Below are positions 40,785 through 51,245 of a stretch of DNA of 64,000 nt, one piece after another. The notes beneath the pieces were generated by a model. It saw only the letters and a program-made list of their open reading frames with translations, was not told the origin of the DNA and did not search any database. This DNA comes from JALYLC01 sp963743275 (lineage in GTDB: Bacteria; Actinomycetota; Thermoleophilia; Gaiellales; JALYLC01): assembly GCA_963743275.1 (NCBI GenBank), contig CAVUPB010000007.1, positions 62,001-126,000 of the forward strand, in the 5' to 3' direction. The position numbers and the translations under genes were made by a program. Each line of letters opens with the position of its first letter. Position 1 is the first letter of the stretch.

Positions 40785-43321
40785 TTGAGAAGTTTCAAGA
40801 GGATGCTGCTCGGTGCGGTGGCCACGCATGGCCGTCGTCGCCGGCGTAGCAGTGAGCCCGGCATGGCGGCAGTTTCGCCGCCGCCGCCGCTCGCGCCTAC
40901 CGGTGGTGCCCAGCGAGGGCCGCTACACGCAGGACGCAAACGTGCCGTATCTCGCCTGGAGAGGCGAGCACGTGCGTCTCGAGTTCTGTGACGAGGCAGG
41001 CGCTGTCCGCCAGAGCGGCGTCGGCGACCTGGTCGCTCGAGGACTGGAGCGGCGACCCGCTCAACGGCTCCGTGCCGGTGCCGCAGCAGGTCTTCGGTGC
41101 TGCGCACATCTACTCGGGCTGCGCCTACACCGACTACGTCTCGCAGAAGTCCGGCATCGCGTTCGTCAAGCTCGTCATCAGTGACCCGACGAGACGGCAC
41201 GAACCTCTACGAGAAGCAGTTCCTCGTCGCGCTGGATGGATCTCCTGAAGCCGGCCGTGACCGGTGGCGGCGACGTCAACGCGCAGGACTTCTGCTGGCA
41301 GAAGATCCACGACGCCAGCTTCATCGGCCTCTACGGGCCGTACGCGGTCTGCGATCCCAAGCTCGACCCGCGCCACCGCATCAACGTCACTGGTCAAGGG
41401 CAACATCCCGCTGCTCGCGAACTTCAGCGAGTGGGGCCTCGGCGATCACCTCACGATGCCCGACGACTGGGGCAAGTGGGCCGCCGTGATGGCACGCTCG
41501 ACGAGGGACTACAACGTCGCCGGCGCGATGACGCAACTGGGACATCCACGACGACTCGCTCCTGACCGAGGGTCACACGATCACGAACCCGATCGGCAGC
41601 CAGTGCCCGGCGGATCCGAACGTCGAGGAGATCAACGCCAACCTGATCGACGCGGTCGACAACTGCACCGGCGGCGGCCCGCTCGGGCGGCTTCTCGACG
41701 GTGTTCGGCACGCCGTCGCGCGCGGACAACACGATCGGCCCGTTCGATCCGATCTATCCGAACGACACGCTGCTCTCCGACGGCAAGGTCGACGCGGGTG
41801 ACGCGCCGATGCCGGCCGCGCGCATCGACGTGACGATCCGCGACAACAACGCCGCCGACCCGACCGACATCAGCGGCGTCGGCTACCTCTACCCGAGCTA
41901 CAAGACCGAGGTGTACAGCCGCGACGGTCTCGGCAGCACCTGGCAGCCGTGGAACAACGGCGACATCACCAGCCGGTCAAGGCGCACAACTTCTACGCGC
42001 CGTACTACTCGCAGTACATCCCGGCGACGGCGCGGCCGGTCGATTCCGGCGGCACGCCGTACGGCGTCACCGTCCCCGAGCGGCATCGACGGCTCGAGCG
42101 ACTGCGGACGGCTTCAACGGCTTCCTGGCTCGAACGGCCTGTACCGCAACTGGGAGTTCGCGTGGACGAACACGTATCACCCCGACGCCGACGTCGAAGT
42201 GCCTGTTCTCGCAGGTCCTCCCGGGCCTGTTCGACGACTACCGCCCGCTGCCGTACGGCCCGAACTCCGTCTCGGTCTACACGGACGAGAGCGGCGAGGC
42301 GAACGTGAACTTCGTGCCCGGGTCTCGGCATGTACTTCGACAACCTCCACAGCGTCAACAAGAACCTCAACGGCGGCTGTGACCTCGAGGGCATCGACCC
42401 GATCGGCACGGCGACCATCGACGCCGTCGCCAGGTACCCGTACCAGCCGGTGACGGCTCCGGACCAGGCCGGCGATCCGGTCAACTTCACGGTCCACAAC
42501 CTCTTCCAGAAGACGCTCACCGTCTACTCGAAGGGCGTCGACACCAACGGCATCACCTCGAACTCGGTCGCCAAGATCGTCCTCGCGCACGCGCAGGACA
42601 TCGACGGCTCGCCGCTCGCGTACGAGGCGATCTGCTGGATGGCCAACAAGAACGCCGAGGGCATGCGCGTCTTCGTCGGGGACATCCCGGCGCCCACGGC
42701 GACCGATCCGAACGCCGTCATCACGCTCGATCCGTGGCACGGCCTGTTCACCACGTTCAAGGATCCCGTGGGGCATCAACCGGCTCTGCACGTTCACGGA
42801 CGAGAACGGCAACTCGGCGATCGAGGTGTTCAACTCCGATCGCACGAGCGTCAACGTGATCGCCGAGTTCGTCAACGAGGGCATCCTCCGCGACACGTTC
42901 GCGAACTTCGCGAGCGGCTCGGTCGGCTCCACCACGAGCGCGGACGGCGGACCCGTCTCGCACGTGCCGTCCCCGACGCAGCTCAGCCAGGCCGTCGTGG
43001 TCGGCTCGAGCGGCCCGGTCGTCCTGAAGTCCAAGGTGACCCCGATCCAGACCATCAAGTCGGCGAAGAAGAAGCTGGCGAAGAAGGTCCTGCACAAGAT
43101 CCGGTTCGCCAAGGTCGTCACGCCGTTCCACGGCAAGGCGAAGCTCCAGGTGCGCGTCAACGGCAAGGCGGGCATGGTCAAGCTCCGCATCACCGTCAAG
43201 CAGGGCAAGAAGAGCCACACGCTACGTGCGCTTCGTGCCCGTCCAACAAGAAGGTCGCGGTCAAGAACCTCGTCATTCCGGCGAAGACCGCGAAGGTCAC
43301 CGTCTCGCTGCTCACCATCTA
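40785..43321 (+). pseudogene. Large secreted protein, reading frame broken many times
   Basis: A ribosome-binding site (GGAGAGGAG) precedes TTG 40785, which opens a signal-peptide-like start (RSFKRMLLGAVA, then MAVVAGVAVSPAW in another frame). Fragments in all three frames join into one protein of about 840 residues: VPYLAWRGEHVRLEFC, GSVPVPQQVFGAAHIYSGCAYTDYVSQKSG, ASFIGLYGPYAVCDP, IDVTIRDNNAADPTDISGVGYLYPSYK, GLYRNWEFAWTNTYHPDADVE, a long intact stretch from 42330 to 42770, and a basic C-terminus (TIKSAKKKLAKKVLHKIRF). Most shifts sit in short C or G runs and codon bias is kept, so consensus errors are likely. No domain is recognised. Confidence 0.6.
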
Positions 43322-43348
43322 GGCAGAGCAGCCCGACCGGGGTACGCT

Positions 43349-43376
43349 GGGGAGGCCCGCTACGGCGGGCCTCCCC
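43349..43376 (+). terminator. 12-bp hairpin terminator
   Basis: GGGGAGGCCCGC pairs perfectly with GCGGGCCTCCCC around a TACG tetraloop, 27 bp after the stop of the first secreted-protein gene. It is followed by CGCCTCC rather than a T-tract, as is common in GC-rich actinobacteria. Confidence 0.7.
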
Positions 43377-43392
43377 CGCCTCCGGCCCCTGA

Positions 43393-43438
43393 CACGACGA
43401 GCGCCGAAGTGGGACAAGTCGCGCCGACGCTCGTCGTG
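43393..43438 (+). promoter_or_regulatory. Long-looped inverted repeat upstream of the second secreted-protein gene
   Basis: CACGACGAGCG (43393-43403) pairs with CGCTCGTCGTG (43428-43438) over 11 bp, with a 24-nt interior. It ends about 28 bp before the ATG at 43467. It could be a leader hairpin, an operator or a second terminator. Confidence 0.4.
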
Positions 43439-43466
43439 CGAGTGGCCAGGAGAGGAATCACTGCGA

Positions 43467-45728
43467 ATGGCTACAGGACGGAGAAGGTGGTGGATCGCGA
43501 TCGGCGGCGCGACGGCCGCGGTGGCGATCGGAATGTGCGCCGTGGTCGCGCTCGGGGCGCCGACCGGGTTGACCGCGCCTACGCCGACGAACAGCCCCGC
43601 ATCTGACGTGGGCGCGACGGCGACGCCGGCCGACGAGCTACGACCTCGAGCGCGCGACCGGCGCGTGCACGGGCGCGACCGGACTTCGCCGACCGTCGGC
43701 GTCACCGTCGTCCGACTCGACGCTTCGACGACCTGCCGGACGACGGACGCACTGTACTGCTACCGGGTCTACGGCTCGGCTACCCGATGCCCGGCGCGAG
43801 CACCGGTCGCGTCGACACGACCCCGTACGTCGTTCGACTCGCGGCGCCGGTGGCGACGCTGGCCTCGCGCTCGGTCACCGTCGCCGTGGGCTGCGCTCGG
43901 ACCCGTGCACGTCAGGCCACGTCGACGGACCCGGCTCGGCTCGTGAGTCTACGACGCTCTCGTCGGTCGGCGGCCGTCTCGCGACGTCGCGTGCGACTAC
44001 GACGGCGCCATGGACACGCCGACCGGCCGACGGCACCTACGCGATTCACGCCGACGTCCACCGACGCGGCTGGGAACATCGGCGTCGGCCGCGACATCAC
44101 GGTCACGGTGGACAACACGCGCCGCCGCGCGCGCACTTCACGGCGACTGCGCGCCCGTCGCCCGTCGGTCGGGAGGCCCGGACGCTCTTCCTGGCACGAT
44201 CCGGATCCGACGCACATCGTACACGGCGACGCGGGACGACCGTCTCCGGCTGGGCATCGCTGTCGGGCTGGGTGGACGGACCTCCAGCCGATCCCGCGCG
44301 ACCGGCACGCACACCTACAGTCGTCACGGCGACCGACGGCGCGACTGCAACGTCACGTCGGCGCGCCGTCTCGGTTCAGGTCATCGCGGCCGAGCGCGAC
44401 GGCGCCGCAGGACATCTCGGCGACCTCGCCGACGAATACCGTGCCGCATCTCGACCTGGCAGCGGCCGATGCACGTTCCCGGTGACGGGGTGGCAGGTCT
44501 ATCGCGACGGCGACGCGTCGGCGATCGCGATCATCGACCCAGGCGCCCTGAGCTTCGACGACACGGCGGTCCCGGCTCAGGGCCCGCACACGTACTACGG
44601 TCACGCGCAGCTCAGCGGCGGACCGCCTCGGCGATCCGTCAGCGCCCGTTTCGGTCATCTACGACACGACGCCGCCGTCGCTCGCACGACCGCCGGCCGG
44701 CGCCGCGAACCCGGACGGCAGCGTTTCGCATCACCTGGCCGACCTGCGACGGACCCGACGCCGGGCTCCGGCGTCGCCGACTACATCGTGCGCCGCGGCG
44801 CCACGACGTCCGCCGCCCGGCGACCCGACGGCCGGCACCGGCGATCTGCACGGTGCACTGCCGGCCGCGACCGGCTGCGTCGACACGGCCGACGCAGAGC
44901 GGCACGACCTACGGCTACTCGGTCTTCGCGGTCGACGGCGCGGGCAACGTCGACGCCGCCAGGACGTGACCGCGCGTGCGCTCGACACGGTGCCTCCGGA
45001 CCCGGTGACCGGCTTCCACGCCTCGGTGGGCCCGACCACCGCGCACCTGCTCTGGGACTCGCCGGCCCGCGCGGGCAACGACTCCGATCTCGCGGGCTTC
45101 CAGGTCATCCGCCTCGCGGCCGGCCAGAAGCAGCCGACGAACCCGCGCGACGGCACCCAGGTCTGCCCCGGCCTCGGCTTCCGCGACGCCGACTGCTTCG
45201 TGCAGAACCTCACGCGCGGCAAGAAGGTCACGTTCGCGATCTACGCGATCGACGAGGTGCCGAACTACTCGCCGCCGACGCTGCTGACCGTGACGCCGAC
45301 GGGGCGACCCGACCAAGCCGCATCAGGCGACGAAGGTGCGCGTCAAGCGCGTCGGCGCGCGCATCACGATGACCTGGGTCTCGCCGAAGGACAAGGATCT
45401 CAGCCATTTCGTCGTGAATCTCAACAAGCTGGGCCCTGCCAAGAATCCCGGGGTGCGGCCGATCGTGTTCAAGGGTCGCAAGCTGACGGCGACGTTCACG
45501 CTCCAGGCGGGCCAGGTCACCTATGCGAACCTGTTCGCGATCGACCTCAGCGGCAACTACTCGCGCGTGACGCGCAAGATCGTGATGCCGAAGGTGCTCG
45601 TGGTGGCCAAGCACAAGAAGCGCGTCGCCAAGACGCCCCCCGCCAAGACGCCCGTGAAGGCGCCCGCCCCGCCCAAGAAGACCGGCGGCGCCCCGAAGCC
45701 GCCGCCGATTCAGGTCGTCATCAACTGA
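43467..45728 (+). pseudogene. Secreted Ig-like / fibronectin type III repeat protein, reading frame broken
   Basis: ATG 43467 follows AGGAGAGG. The signal peptide is IAIGGATAAVAIGMCAVVALGAPTG. Fragments in different frames reconstruct repeats of about 90-100 residues: DAAGNIGVGRDITVTVDN, VTGWQVYRDGDASAIAIIDPGALSFDDTAV, TTYGYSVFAVDGAGNVDAA, VPPDPVTGFHASVGPTTAHLLWDSPA and ITMTWVSPKDKDLSHFVV. These are bacterial Ig-like and fibronectin III signatures. The intact 3' part (45336-45728) ends in a Lys/Pro-rich tail. It is probably a surface adhesin or matrix protein. The shifts are densest at 43620-44960, where even fragments are short. Confidence 0.6.
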
Positions 45729-45729
45729 G

Positions 45730-46383
45730 CTACCCGAGCGCGGGCTCGTCGACGATCCAGATGACCTCGCCGCCGGGCGGCGCGACCTGCGCGGACGGCA
45801 GCGGCTCGCCCGCGCGTATGCGCGCCAGGGCGTCGCGCTTGCGCTCGCCGAGGGCGAGGATCAGCACGAGCCGCGAGCGGTCGAGGGCAGGCAGCGTGAG
45901 CGTGATCCGCTCGTAGGGCGCATACGGCGCGAGACCCGTGGTGCAGAGCAGCTCGCGCTCGGCGAGTTGCGGCGACCCCGGGAAGAGCGAGGCGCAGTGG
46001 CCGTCCTCGCCCATCGAGAGCAGGGTGACGTCGAAGTGCGCGGGCAGCAGGGCGGCGTAGCGGGAGGCCTCCATGTCGCCGTCGGGGTCCTCGCCGCGCA
46101 TGCGCTCGACGCCGACGGGCGTCACGCCGGCGAGCAGCGTCTCGCGCGCCATGCGGTAGCAGGAGCCGGGATCGTCGGGCGGGACCTGGCGCTCGTCGCC
46201 GAAGTAGAGCGTGACCTGCGACCAGTCCAGGCGGTCGCGCCAGGCCTCCGACGCGAGCAGGCGGTAGGCGGCGCCCGCCGTCGTGCCGCCCGTCAGCACG
46301 AGGCTCTGCGGCCGCGCGGCGACGATCAGCTCGCACAGCCGCTCGATCGCCCCGTCGGGCCCGGGGGAGATGTCGAGATTCAT
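45730..46383 (-). CDS. pgl: 6-phosphogluconolactonase
   Basis: 217 residues. Hydrolyses 6-phosphogluconolactone. The family motifs are LVLTGGTTAGAAYRLLA, TLYFGDERQVPPDDPGSCYRMA and LLSMGEDGHCASLFPGS. It overlaps the opcA stop by 4 bp as last gene of the pentose-phosphate run. The gene ends one base from the convergent secreted-protein stop region. Confidence 0.93.
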   Translation of the reverse strand: MNLDISPGPDGAIERLCELIVAARPQSLVLTGGTTAGAAYRLLASEAWRDRLDWSQVTLYFGDERQVPPDDPGSCYRMARETLLAGVTPVGVERMRGEDPDGDMEASRYAALLPAHFDVTLLSMGEDGHCASLFPGSPQLAERELLCTTGLAPYAPYERITLTLPALDRSRLVLILALGERKRDALARIRAGEPLPSAQVAPPGGEVIWIVDEPALG

Positions 46384-47324
46384 GTCGCGAGCTGCGCGAC
46401 GGCGGCCTCGAAGCCGATGTCGCGCTCGTAGATGCCGAGCTCGGCGGCGACGAGCGCGGGCAGGTGCGGCACCCACAGGCGCGCCTGCTGCGGCTCGAGG
46501 TGCGGCGAGCGCACCTCGGCCACGCCCTCGGACAGGCGCACGACCTCGTAGCGCTCCTTGCCGCAGGTCAGGCGGACGTCGATCAGCGAGCCCGAGCGCA
46601 TGTCGCGCCGCAGCTCGCTCGTGAGCTCGACGCTCGGATGACGGCCCGTGCGGCTCAGCACCCAGGCTGCCAGGAGGCGCGCCTGCGCCTGCGAGCGACC
46701 GGCGTGCGTCAGCTCGATGCGGTCGAGGCGGGCGACCAGCGCGCGCGCGGCCTTCGGCGGGTCGAAGAGGCGGGCGACGAGCTCGCGCCAGCCCGTGAGC
46801 TTCGTCCACGAGAGGTCCGTGACGCTGCGCTGCGGCTCGCGGGCGAGCAGCGCGGGCAGCGAGTGCAGGCCCGAGCGCACGCCGGTCGAGTCGACGACGA
46901 TGCGCGTCGCGAACGACCAGCAGGCCGCGACCAGCGCCTCCCAGCGCTCGGGGTCGAGGCGCAGCAGCACGAACACCGGCAGGTCGGGCAGCAGCAGGCT
47001 CGCGATCAGGCTCGGCAGCGCGGCTCCGTCGTCGCCTGCGCTGAGCCGCACGAGCTCGCAGCGCAGCACGCCCTCCCCGCTCGGCGACGGCATCGTCACG
47101 ACCTCCGCGCTCGCGTCGACGTCGCTCCGCCCGCGCGTGGCGAGCGCGACGATCGCCCGCGAGGGGCGGTTGCCGGGCAGCTCCTCGAGCAGGCGCGCCA
47201 TGCGCGCGGCCTCGCGCTCGTCGTCCGTGAGCACGACGAGGTCGAGCAGCTGCGTGCGCGCCTGCCCGCGCTCGCCCTCGCGCAGGTCGGCGAGCCGCTC
47301 CTCGACCGCGGCGATGGCGCTCAC
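46380..47324 (-). CDS. opcA: Glucose-6-phosphate dehydrogenase assembly protein OpcA
   Basis: 314 residues. OpcA is a protein found in cyanobacteria and actinobacteria that activates or assembles G6PDH. Recognisable segments are LVVLTDDEREAARMARLLEELPGNRPSRAIVAL, LLLPDLPVFVLLRLDPE and FATRIVVDSTGVRSG. GTG 47322-47324 overlaps the zwf stop (GTGA). The zwf-opcA adjacency is the standard context. Confidence 0.92.
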   Translation of the reverse strand: MSAIAAVEERLADLREGERGQARTQLLDLVVLTDDEREAARMARLLEELPGNRPSRAIVALATRGRSDVDASAEVVTMPSPSGEGVLRCELVRLSAGDDGAALPSLIASLLLPDLPVFVLLRLDPERWEALVAACWSFATRIVVDSTGVRSGLHSLPALLAREPQRSVTDLSWTKLTGWRELVARLFDPPKAARALVARLDRIELTHAGRSQAQARLLAAWVLSRTGRHPSVELTSELRRDMRSGSLIDVRLTCGKERYEVVRLSEGVAEVRSPHLEPQQARLWVPHLPALVAAELGIYERDIGFEAAVAQLAT

Positions 47325-48838
47325 GGCCGGCGCCACCGCCGGCCGTCCCGGGCCAGCAGGTCGTCGGCCGCGTCCGGGCCCCAGGTGCCCGACGCGTAGA
47401 GGTGCGGCGCGCCGCCCTCGTTCTGCCAGGCGTGCATGACCGGGTCGACGACGCGCCAGGCGTCGGTCACGGCGTCGATGCGGATGAAGTTCGTGGCGTC
47501 GCCGCGCAGCGCGTCGATCAGCAGCGTCTCGTAGGCCTCGGCGGGGGCGGTGGCGAAGGCCGTGTCGTAGTCGAAGTCCATGTTGACGGTGCGGATCTGC
47601 GTGCGCGTGCTCGGCACCTTGGCGCCGAAGCGGAGCGCGATGCCCTCGTTCGGCTGCAGGCGCAGCACGAGGACGTTCGGCTCGAGCTGCTCGGCCGCGG
47701 CGTAGGAGAACGGGAGGTGCGGCACGCGCTTGAACTGGATCGCGACCTCGCTGACGCGCTTCGCGAGCCGCTTGCCGGTGCGCACGTAGAACGGGACCTC
47801 GGCCCAGCGCCAGTTGTCGACGGCCAGGCGCGCCGCCACGTAGGTCTCGGTCAGCGAATTGGGATCGACGCCGTCCTCGTCGCGGTAGGCGGGCACGGCG
47901 TTGCCGCCGGCGAAGCCGCCGTCGTACTGGCCGCGCACGACGTCGGTCGTCTCGAGCTTGCGCAGCGTGGCGAGCACCTTGGCGCGCTCGTTGCGCACCG
48001 ACTCGACGTCGAACGACCCCGGCGGCTCCATGGCCACGAACGAGAGCACCTGCATGAGGTGGTTCTGCACGATGTCGCGCATCGCGCCGGCCTCCTCGTA
48101 GAAGCGCCCGCGGCTCTCGACGCCGAGCGACTCGGCCACCGTGATCTGCACGTGGTCGATGAAGTTGCGGTTCCAGACGGGCTCGAAGATGCCGTTCGCG
48201 AAGCGCAGCACGAGGATGTTCTGGACCGTCTCCTTGCCGAGGTAGTGGTCGATGCGGAAGACCTGGCGCTCGCGGAACGCCGCCGCCACGACGGCGTCGA
48301 GCTGGCGAGCCGAGGCGGCGTCGCGCCCGAACGGCTTCTCGATCACGACCGAGCGGGTCGAGGTGCGGCTGCGCGAGAGCCCCGCCTCGCCGAGCTTCGT
48401 CGTGACGAGCGGGAAGACCGTCGGCGGCGTGGCGAGGTAGAAGACCGCGTTGCCCTCGCAACCGCGCTCGCGGTCGGCCTGCGCCAGGCGGCGCTTCAGC
48501 TCGGAGTAGGTCTTCGGGTCGTCGAACGAGCCGCTGATGTAGAAGAGACCGCGCGCGAACGTGTCCCACACCGCCTCGTCGATGGGCTGCGTGCGCGAGT
48601 AGGCGTCGAGCGCCTTGCGCACCTCGGCGCGGTAGCCGTCGTCGCCGCCGTAGTCGCTGCGCGCCACCCCGATCAGCGCGAACGCCGGCGGCAGCATGTT
48701 GCGCAGCGCGAGGTTGTAGAGCGCCGGCAGCAGCTTGCGGTGGGCGAGGTCGCCCGACGCGCCGAAGATCACGAGCGCACCCGGCCCGGGGACGCGCGAC
48801 ATGCGCATGCCGTCCCGGAGCGGGTTCGGCGTGCTCAC
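47321..48838 (-). CDS. zwf: Glucose-6-phosphate 1-dehydrogenase
   Basis: 505 residues. First oxidative step of the pentose-phosphate pathway. NADP-binding start ALVIFGASGDLAHRKLLPALYNLA, the active-site signature FRIDHYLGKETVQN and the substrate-binding VVIEKPFGRD are all present. GTG 48836-48838 overlaps the gnd stop (GTGA). Confidence 0.96.
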   Translation of the reverse strand: MSTPNPLRDGMRMSRVPGPGALVIFGASGDLAHRKLLPALYNLALRNMLPPAFALIGVARSDYGGDDGYRAEVRKALDAYSRTQPIDEAVWDTFARGLFYISGSFDDPKTYSELKRRLAQADRERGCEGNAVFYLATPPTVFPLVTTKLGEAGLSRSRTSTRSVVIEKPFGRDAASARQLDAVVAAAFRERQVFRIDHYLGKETVQNILVLRFANGIFEPVWNRNFIDHVQITVAESLGVESRGRFYEEAGAMRDIVQNHLMQVLSFVAMEPPGSFDVESVRNERAKVLATLRKLETTDVVRGQYDGGFAGGNAVPAYRDEDGVDPNSLTETYVAARLAVDNWRWAEVPFYVRTGKRLAKRVSEVAIQFKRVPHLPFSYAAAEQLEPNVLVLRLQPNEGIALRFGAKVPSTRTQIRTVNMDFDYDTAFATAPAEAYETLLIDALRGDATNFIRIDAVTDAWRVVDPVMHAWQNEGGAPHLYASGTWGPDAADDLLARDGRRWRRP

Positions 48839-49734
48839 GCCTGCTGCACCGCGTGGCCGCCGAACTGCTGGCGCAGGGCTGCGTTGACCTTCGCCGAGTA
48901 GGAGTCGTCCTGGCGCGAGCGCTGGCGCAGCATCAGCGAGAGCGCGATCACGGGCGCGGGCACCGCCGTGTCGATGGCCTGCTCGACGGTCCAGCGCCCC
49001 TCGCCGGAGTCCTCGACGTAGCCGCGGATCGCGGTCAGGCCCGGATCGGCGTCGAACGCCAGGCCGAGCAGCTCGAGCAGCCACGAGCGCACGACGGAGC
49101 CCTGCATCCAGAGCTTGGCGATCGCCCCCTCGTCGAGCTCGTACTCGCTCGCGTGCATGATCTCGAACCCCTCGGCATAGGCCTGCATGAGGCCGTACTC
49201 GATGCCGTTGTGCACCATCTTGACGAAGTGCCCGGCTCCGGCGGGCCCGCAGTGCAGCCAGCCGTCGGGCGGGGCGAGGTCGGTCAGCACGGGGGCCAGG
49301 TGGGCGATCGCCTCGTCGGGGCCGCCGACCATGAGGCAGTAGCCGACCTGGTAGCCCCAGACGCCGCCCGAGGTGCCGGCGTCGACGAAGACGATGCCGC
49401 GCTCGGCCAGCGCCGCCGAGCGCCGCTTGCCGTCGGTGAAGCGCGAGTTGCCGCCGTCGATGAGGATGTCGCCCTCGCGCAGCAGGCCGGCGAGCTCGTC
49501 GATCGTCTGCTCGGTGACCTCGCCCGACGGCACCATCACCCAGACCGCGCGCCGTCCTTCGCCGAGATTGGCGACGAGCTCGCCCAGCGACTCCGCCGGA
49601 TGCCCGCCCTGGCTCGCGAGCGTCGCGCGCGGGCCCTCCGAGCGGTTCCAGGCGTGCACCTCGTGGCCGGCGTCGAGCAGGCGGTGCGTCATGCCGGCGC
49701 CCATGCGCCCGAGCCCGACAAAGGCGATCTTCAT
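48835..49734 (-). CDS. gnd: 6-phosphogluconate dehydrogenase, decarboxylating, short type
   Basis: 299 residues, the short form (GntZ/YqeC-like) rather than the 470-residue enzyme. Cofactor motif IAFVGLGRMGAGMTHRLL, substrate motifs ILIDGGNSRFTDGKRRS and DAGTSGGVWGYQVGYCLMVGG, and the catalytic region GAGHFVKMVHNGIEYGLMQAYAEGF. It makes ribulose 5-phosphate. Short-type enzymes may prefer NAD; the residues after the second strand (WNRSEGP) leave this open. It overlaps pgi by 4 bp. Confidence 0.94.
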   Translation of the reverse strand: MKIAFVGLGRMGAGMTHRLLDAGHEVHAWNRSEGPRATLASQGGHPAESLGELVANLGEGRRAVWVMVPSGEVTEQTIDELAGLLREGDILIDGGNSRFTDGKRRSAALAERGIVFVDAGTSGGVWGYQVGYCLMVGGPDEAIAHLAPVLTDLAPPDGWLHCGPAGAGHFVKMVHNGIEYGLMQAYAEGFEIMHASEYELDEGAIAKLWMQGSVVRSWLLELLGLAFDADPGLTAIRGYVEDSGEGRWTVEQAIDTAVPAPVIALSLMLRQRSRQDDSYSAKVNAALRQQFGGHAVQQA

Positions 49735-51245
49735 GTGCTGGTCCTCGTGGTTGCGATGTGCTCGAGCGCCCGCTCGATCGCCGCCTCGCAGGCGGCCAGG
49801 GAGATGCGCGCCAGGGGGAGGCCGCGACCGCGCAGCGCGCCGGCATCGCCGAGCGCCTGTGCGTCGCGCAGCGTACGGAACCCGAATGCGCGCCCGGGGA
49901 TCGCCTCGTCGTCCTGCTCGCCCGCGAGCAGCTGCACGAAGACGCCGTTGGGCGGCCCGCCCTTGTGGTACTGGCCGGTCGAGTGCAGGTAGCGCGGCCC
50001 GAAGCCTGCCGTCACGGCGCAGCCGAGGGCGTCGCGCAGACGGCCTTGCAGGCGGTCGAGCTTGGCCTGGCGCTCGGGCGTCGGGGCGACGAACGCCTGC
50101 AGGCAGACGTACGAGCGGCCGCGCTCGGCGTGCGCGAGCACGTCGACGAGCGATCCCGCCTCCTCGGCCGGCAGCTTGCCGTCGCGCGCGAAGCCGTCGA
50201 GGATCGCCACCGTGCGATCCTTGGCCTCCTGCACGTTGGGCTGGTCGAACGGGTTGATGCGGAGCTTCGCGCCGACGAGCGCGGTCGCGATCTCCCACTC
50301 GACGAAGAGCGCGCCCAGGTCGGCGGGGCGGTCGAACTGCTGCGTGAAGACCGGATGGCCGGCTGCCCGCAGCGTGTTGAGCGCGCCGTCGTGCGGATCG
50401 CTCGCGCCGTGGCGCACGTGCACGAAGATGCGGTCGTCGCCGTAGGCCGCCGCCTCGCCGAGCGGCTCGCCGGCGACCGGCAGCACGCCCGTGCCGGCCT
50501 TGCCGGTCGACTCCGCGACCAGCTGCTCGAGCCACAGGCCGATCGAGGCGAGCTCGGGCGGCAGGACGAACGTCAGCTTGTCGCGGCCCTTGGCGTGCGC
50601 GTTCGCGATCACGGTCGCGAGCGTTCCGGCGGGGTTGACGCCGAAGTCGTCGTGGCACTTCGCGAGCGCGGCCGAGGCGCTCGCGAGCATGGGTCCGACG
50701 TCGATGCCGGCGAGCGCGGCCGGCACGAGCCCGAACGCGGTCAGGGCCGAGTAGCGGCCGCCGACGTCGGGCCGCCCGTGCGCGATGTGCGCCCAGCCGT
50801 CGGCGCGCGCCCGCTCCTCGAGGGCCGAGCCCGGATCGGTGATCGCGACGAAGCGCGAGCCGTCGCCGCCCGTCTTGCCCCAGAACGCGTCGGCGAAGCA
50901 GTTGGGCTCGATCGTCGAGCCCGACTTGGACGCGATCGCGAAGAGCGAGCCCTCGACCGGCACGGCGCGCACCGCATCGGGGTCGGTCGAGTCGAGCACG
51001 TGCAGGCGGTCGCTGCCGTGCAGCTCGCCGATCACGAGCGGCGCGAGGCTCGAGCCGCCCATGCCGCAGAGCACGACGCGCTCGTGCTTCGCAGCGAGCG
51101 GGCCGGCCCAGTCCGCGAGCTCGCCGAGGCCGTTCTGACCCTCCTCGACAGCGTCGATCCAGCCCAGCCACGCGTCTTCGCCCGAGTCGGTCCAGAGCGA
51201 GGCGTCGCGCGCGAACAGGCGCGCGACCTCGGCGGCCATGCTCAT
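49731..51245 (-). CDS. pgi: Glucose-6-phosphate isomerase
   Basis: 504 residues from ATG 51243-51245 (an alternative ATG lies two codons in). SIS fold: VVLCGMGGSSLAPLVIGE, IASKSGSTIEPN, RFVAITDPGSALEE and the C-terminal FGPRYLHSTGQYHKGGPPNGVFVQ. This is the type often fused to transaldolase in cyanobacteria and actinobacteria; here the two are separate but overlapping by 4 bp, tal first. Confidence 0.93.
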   Translation of the reverse strand: MSMAAEVARLFARDASLWTDSGEDAWLGWIDAVEEGQNGLGELADWAGPLAAKHERVVLCGMGGSSLAPLVIGELHGSDRLHVLDSTDPDAVRAVPVEGSLFAIASKSGSTIEPNCFADAFWGKTGGDGSRFVAITDPGSALEERARADGWAHIAHGRPDVGGRYSALTAFGLVPAALAGIDVGPMLASASAALAKCHDDFGVNPAGTLATVIANAHAKGRDKLTFVLPPELASIGLWLEQLVAESTGKAGTGVLPVAGEPLGEAAAYGDDRIFVHVRHGASDPHDGALNTLRAAGHPVFTQQFDRPADLGALFVEWEIATALVGAKLRINPFDQPNVQEAKDRTVAILDGFARDGKLPAEEAGSLVDVLAHAERGRSYVCLQAFVAPTPERQAKLDRLQGRLRDALGCAVTAGFGPRYLHSTGQYHKGGPPNGVFVQLLAGEQDDEAIPGRAFGFRTLRDAQALGDAGALRGRGLPLARISLAACEAAIERALEHIATTRTST

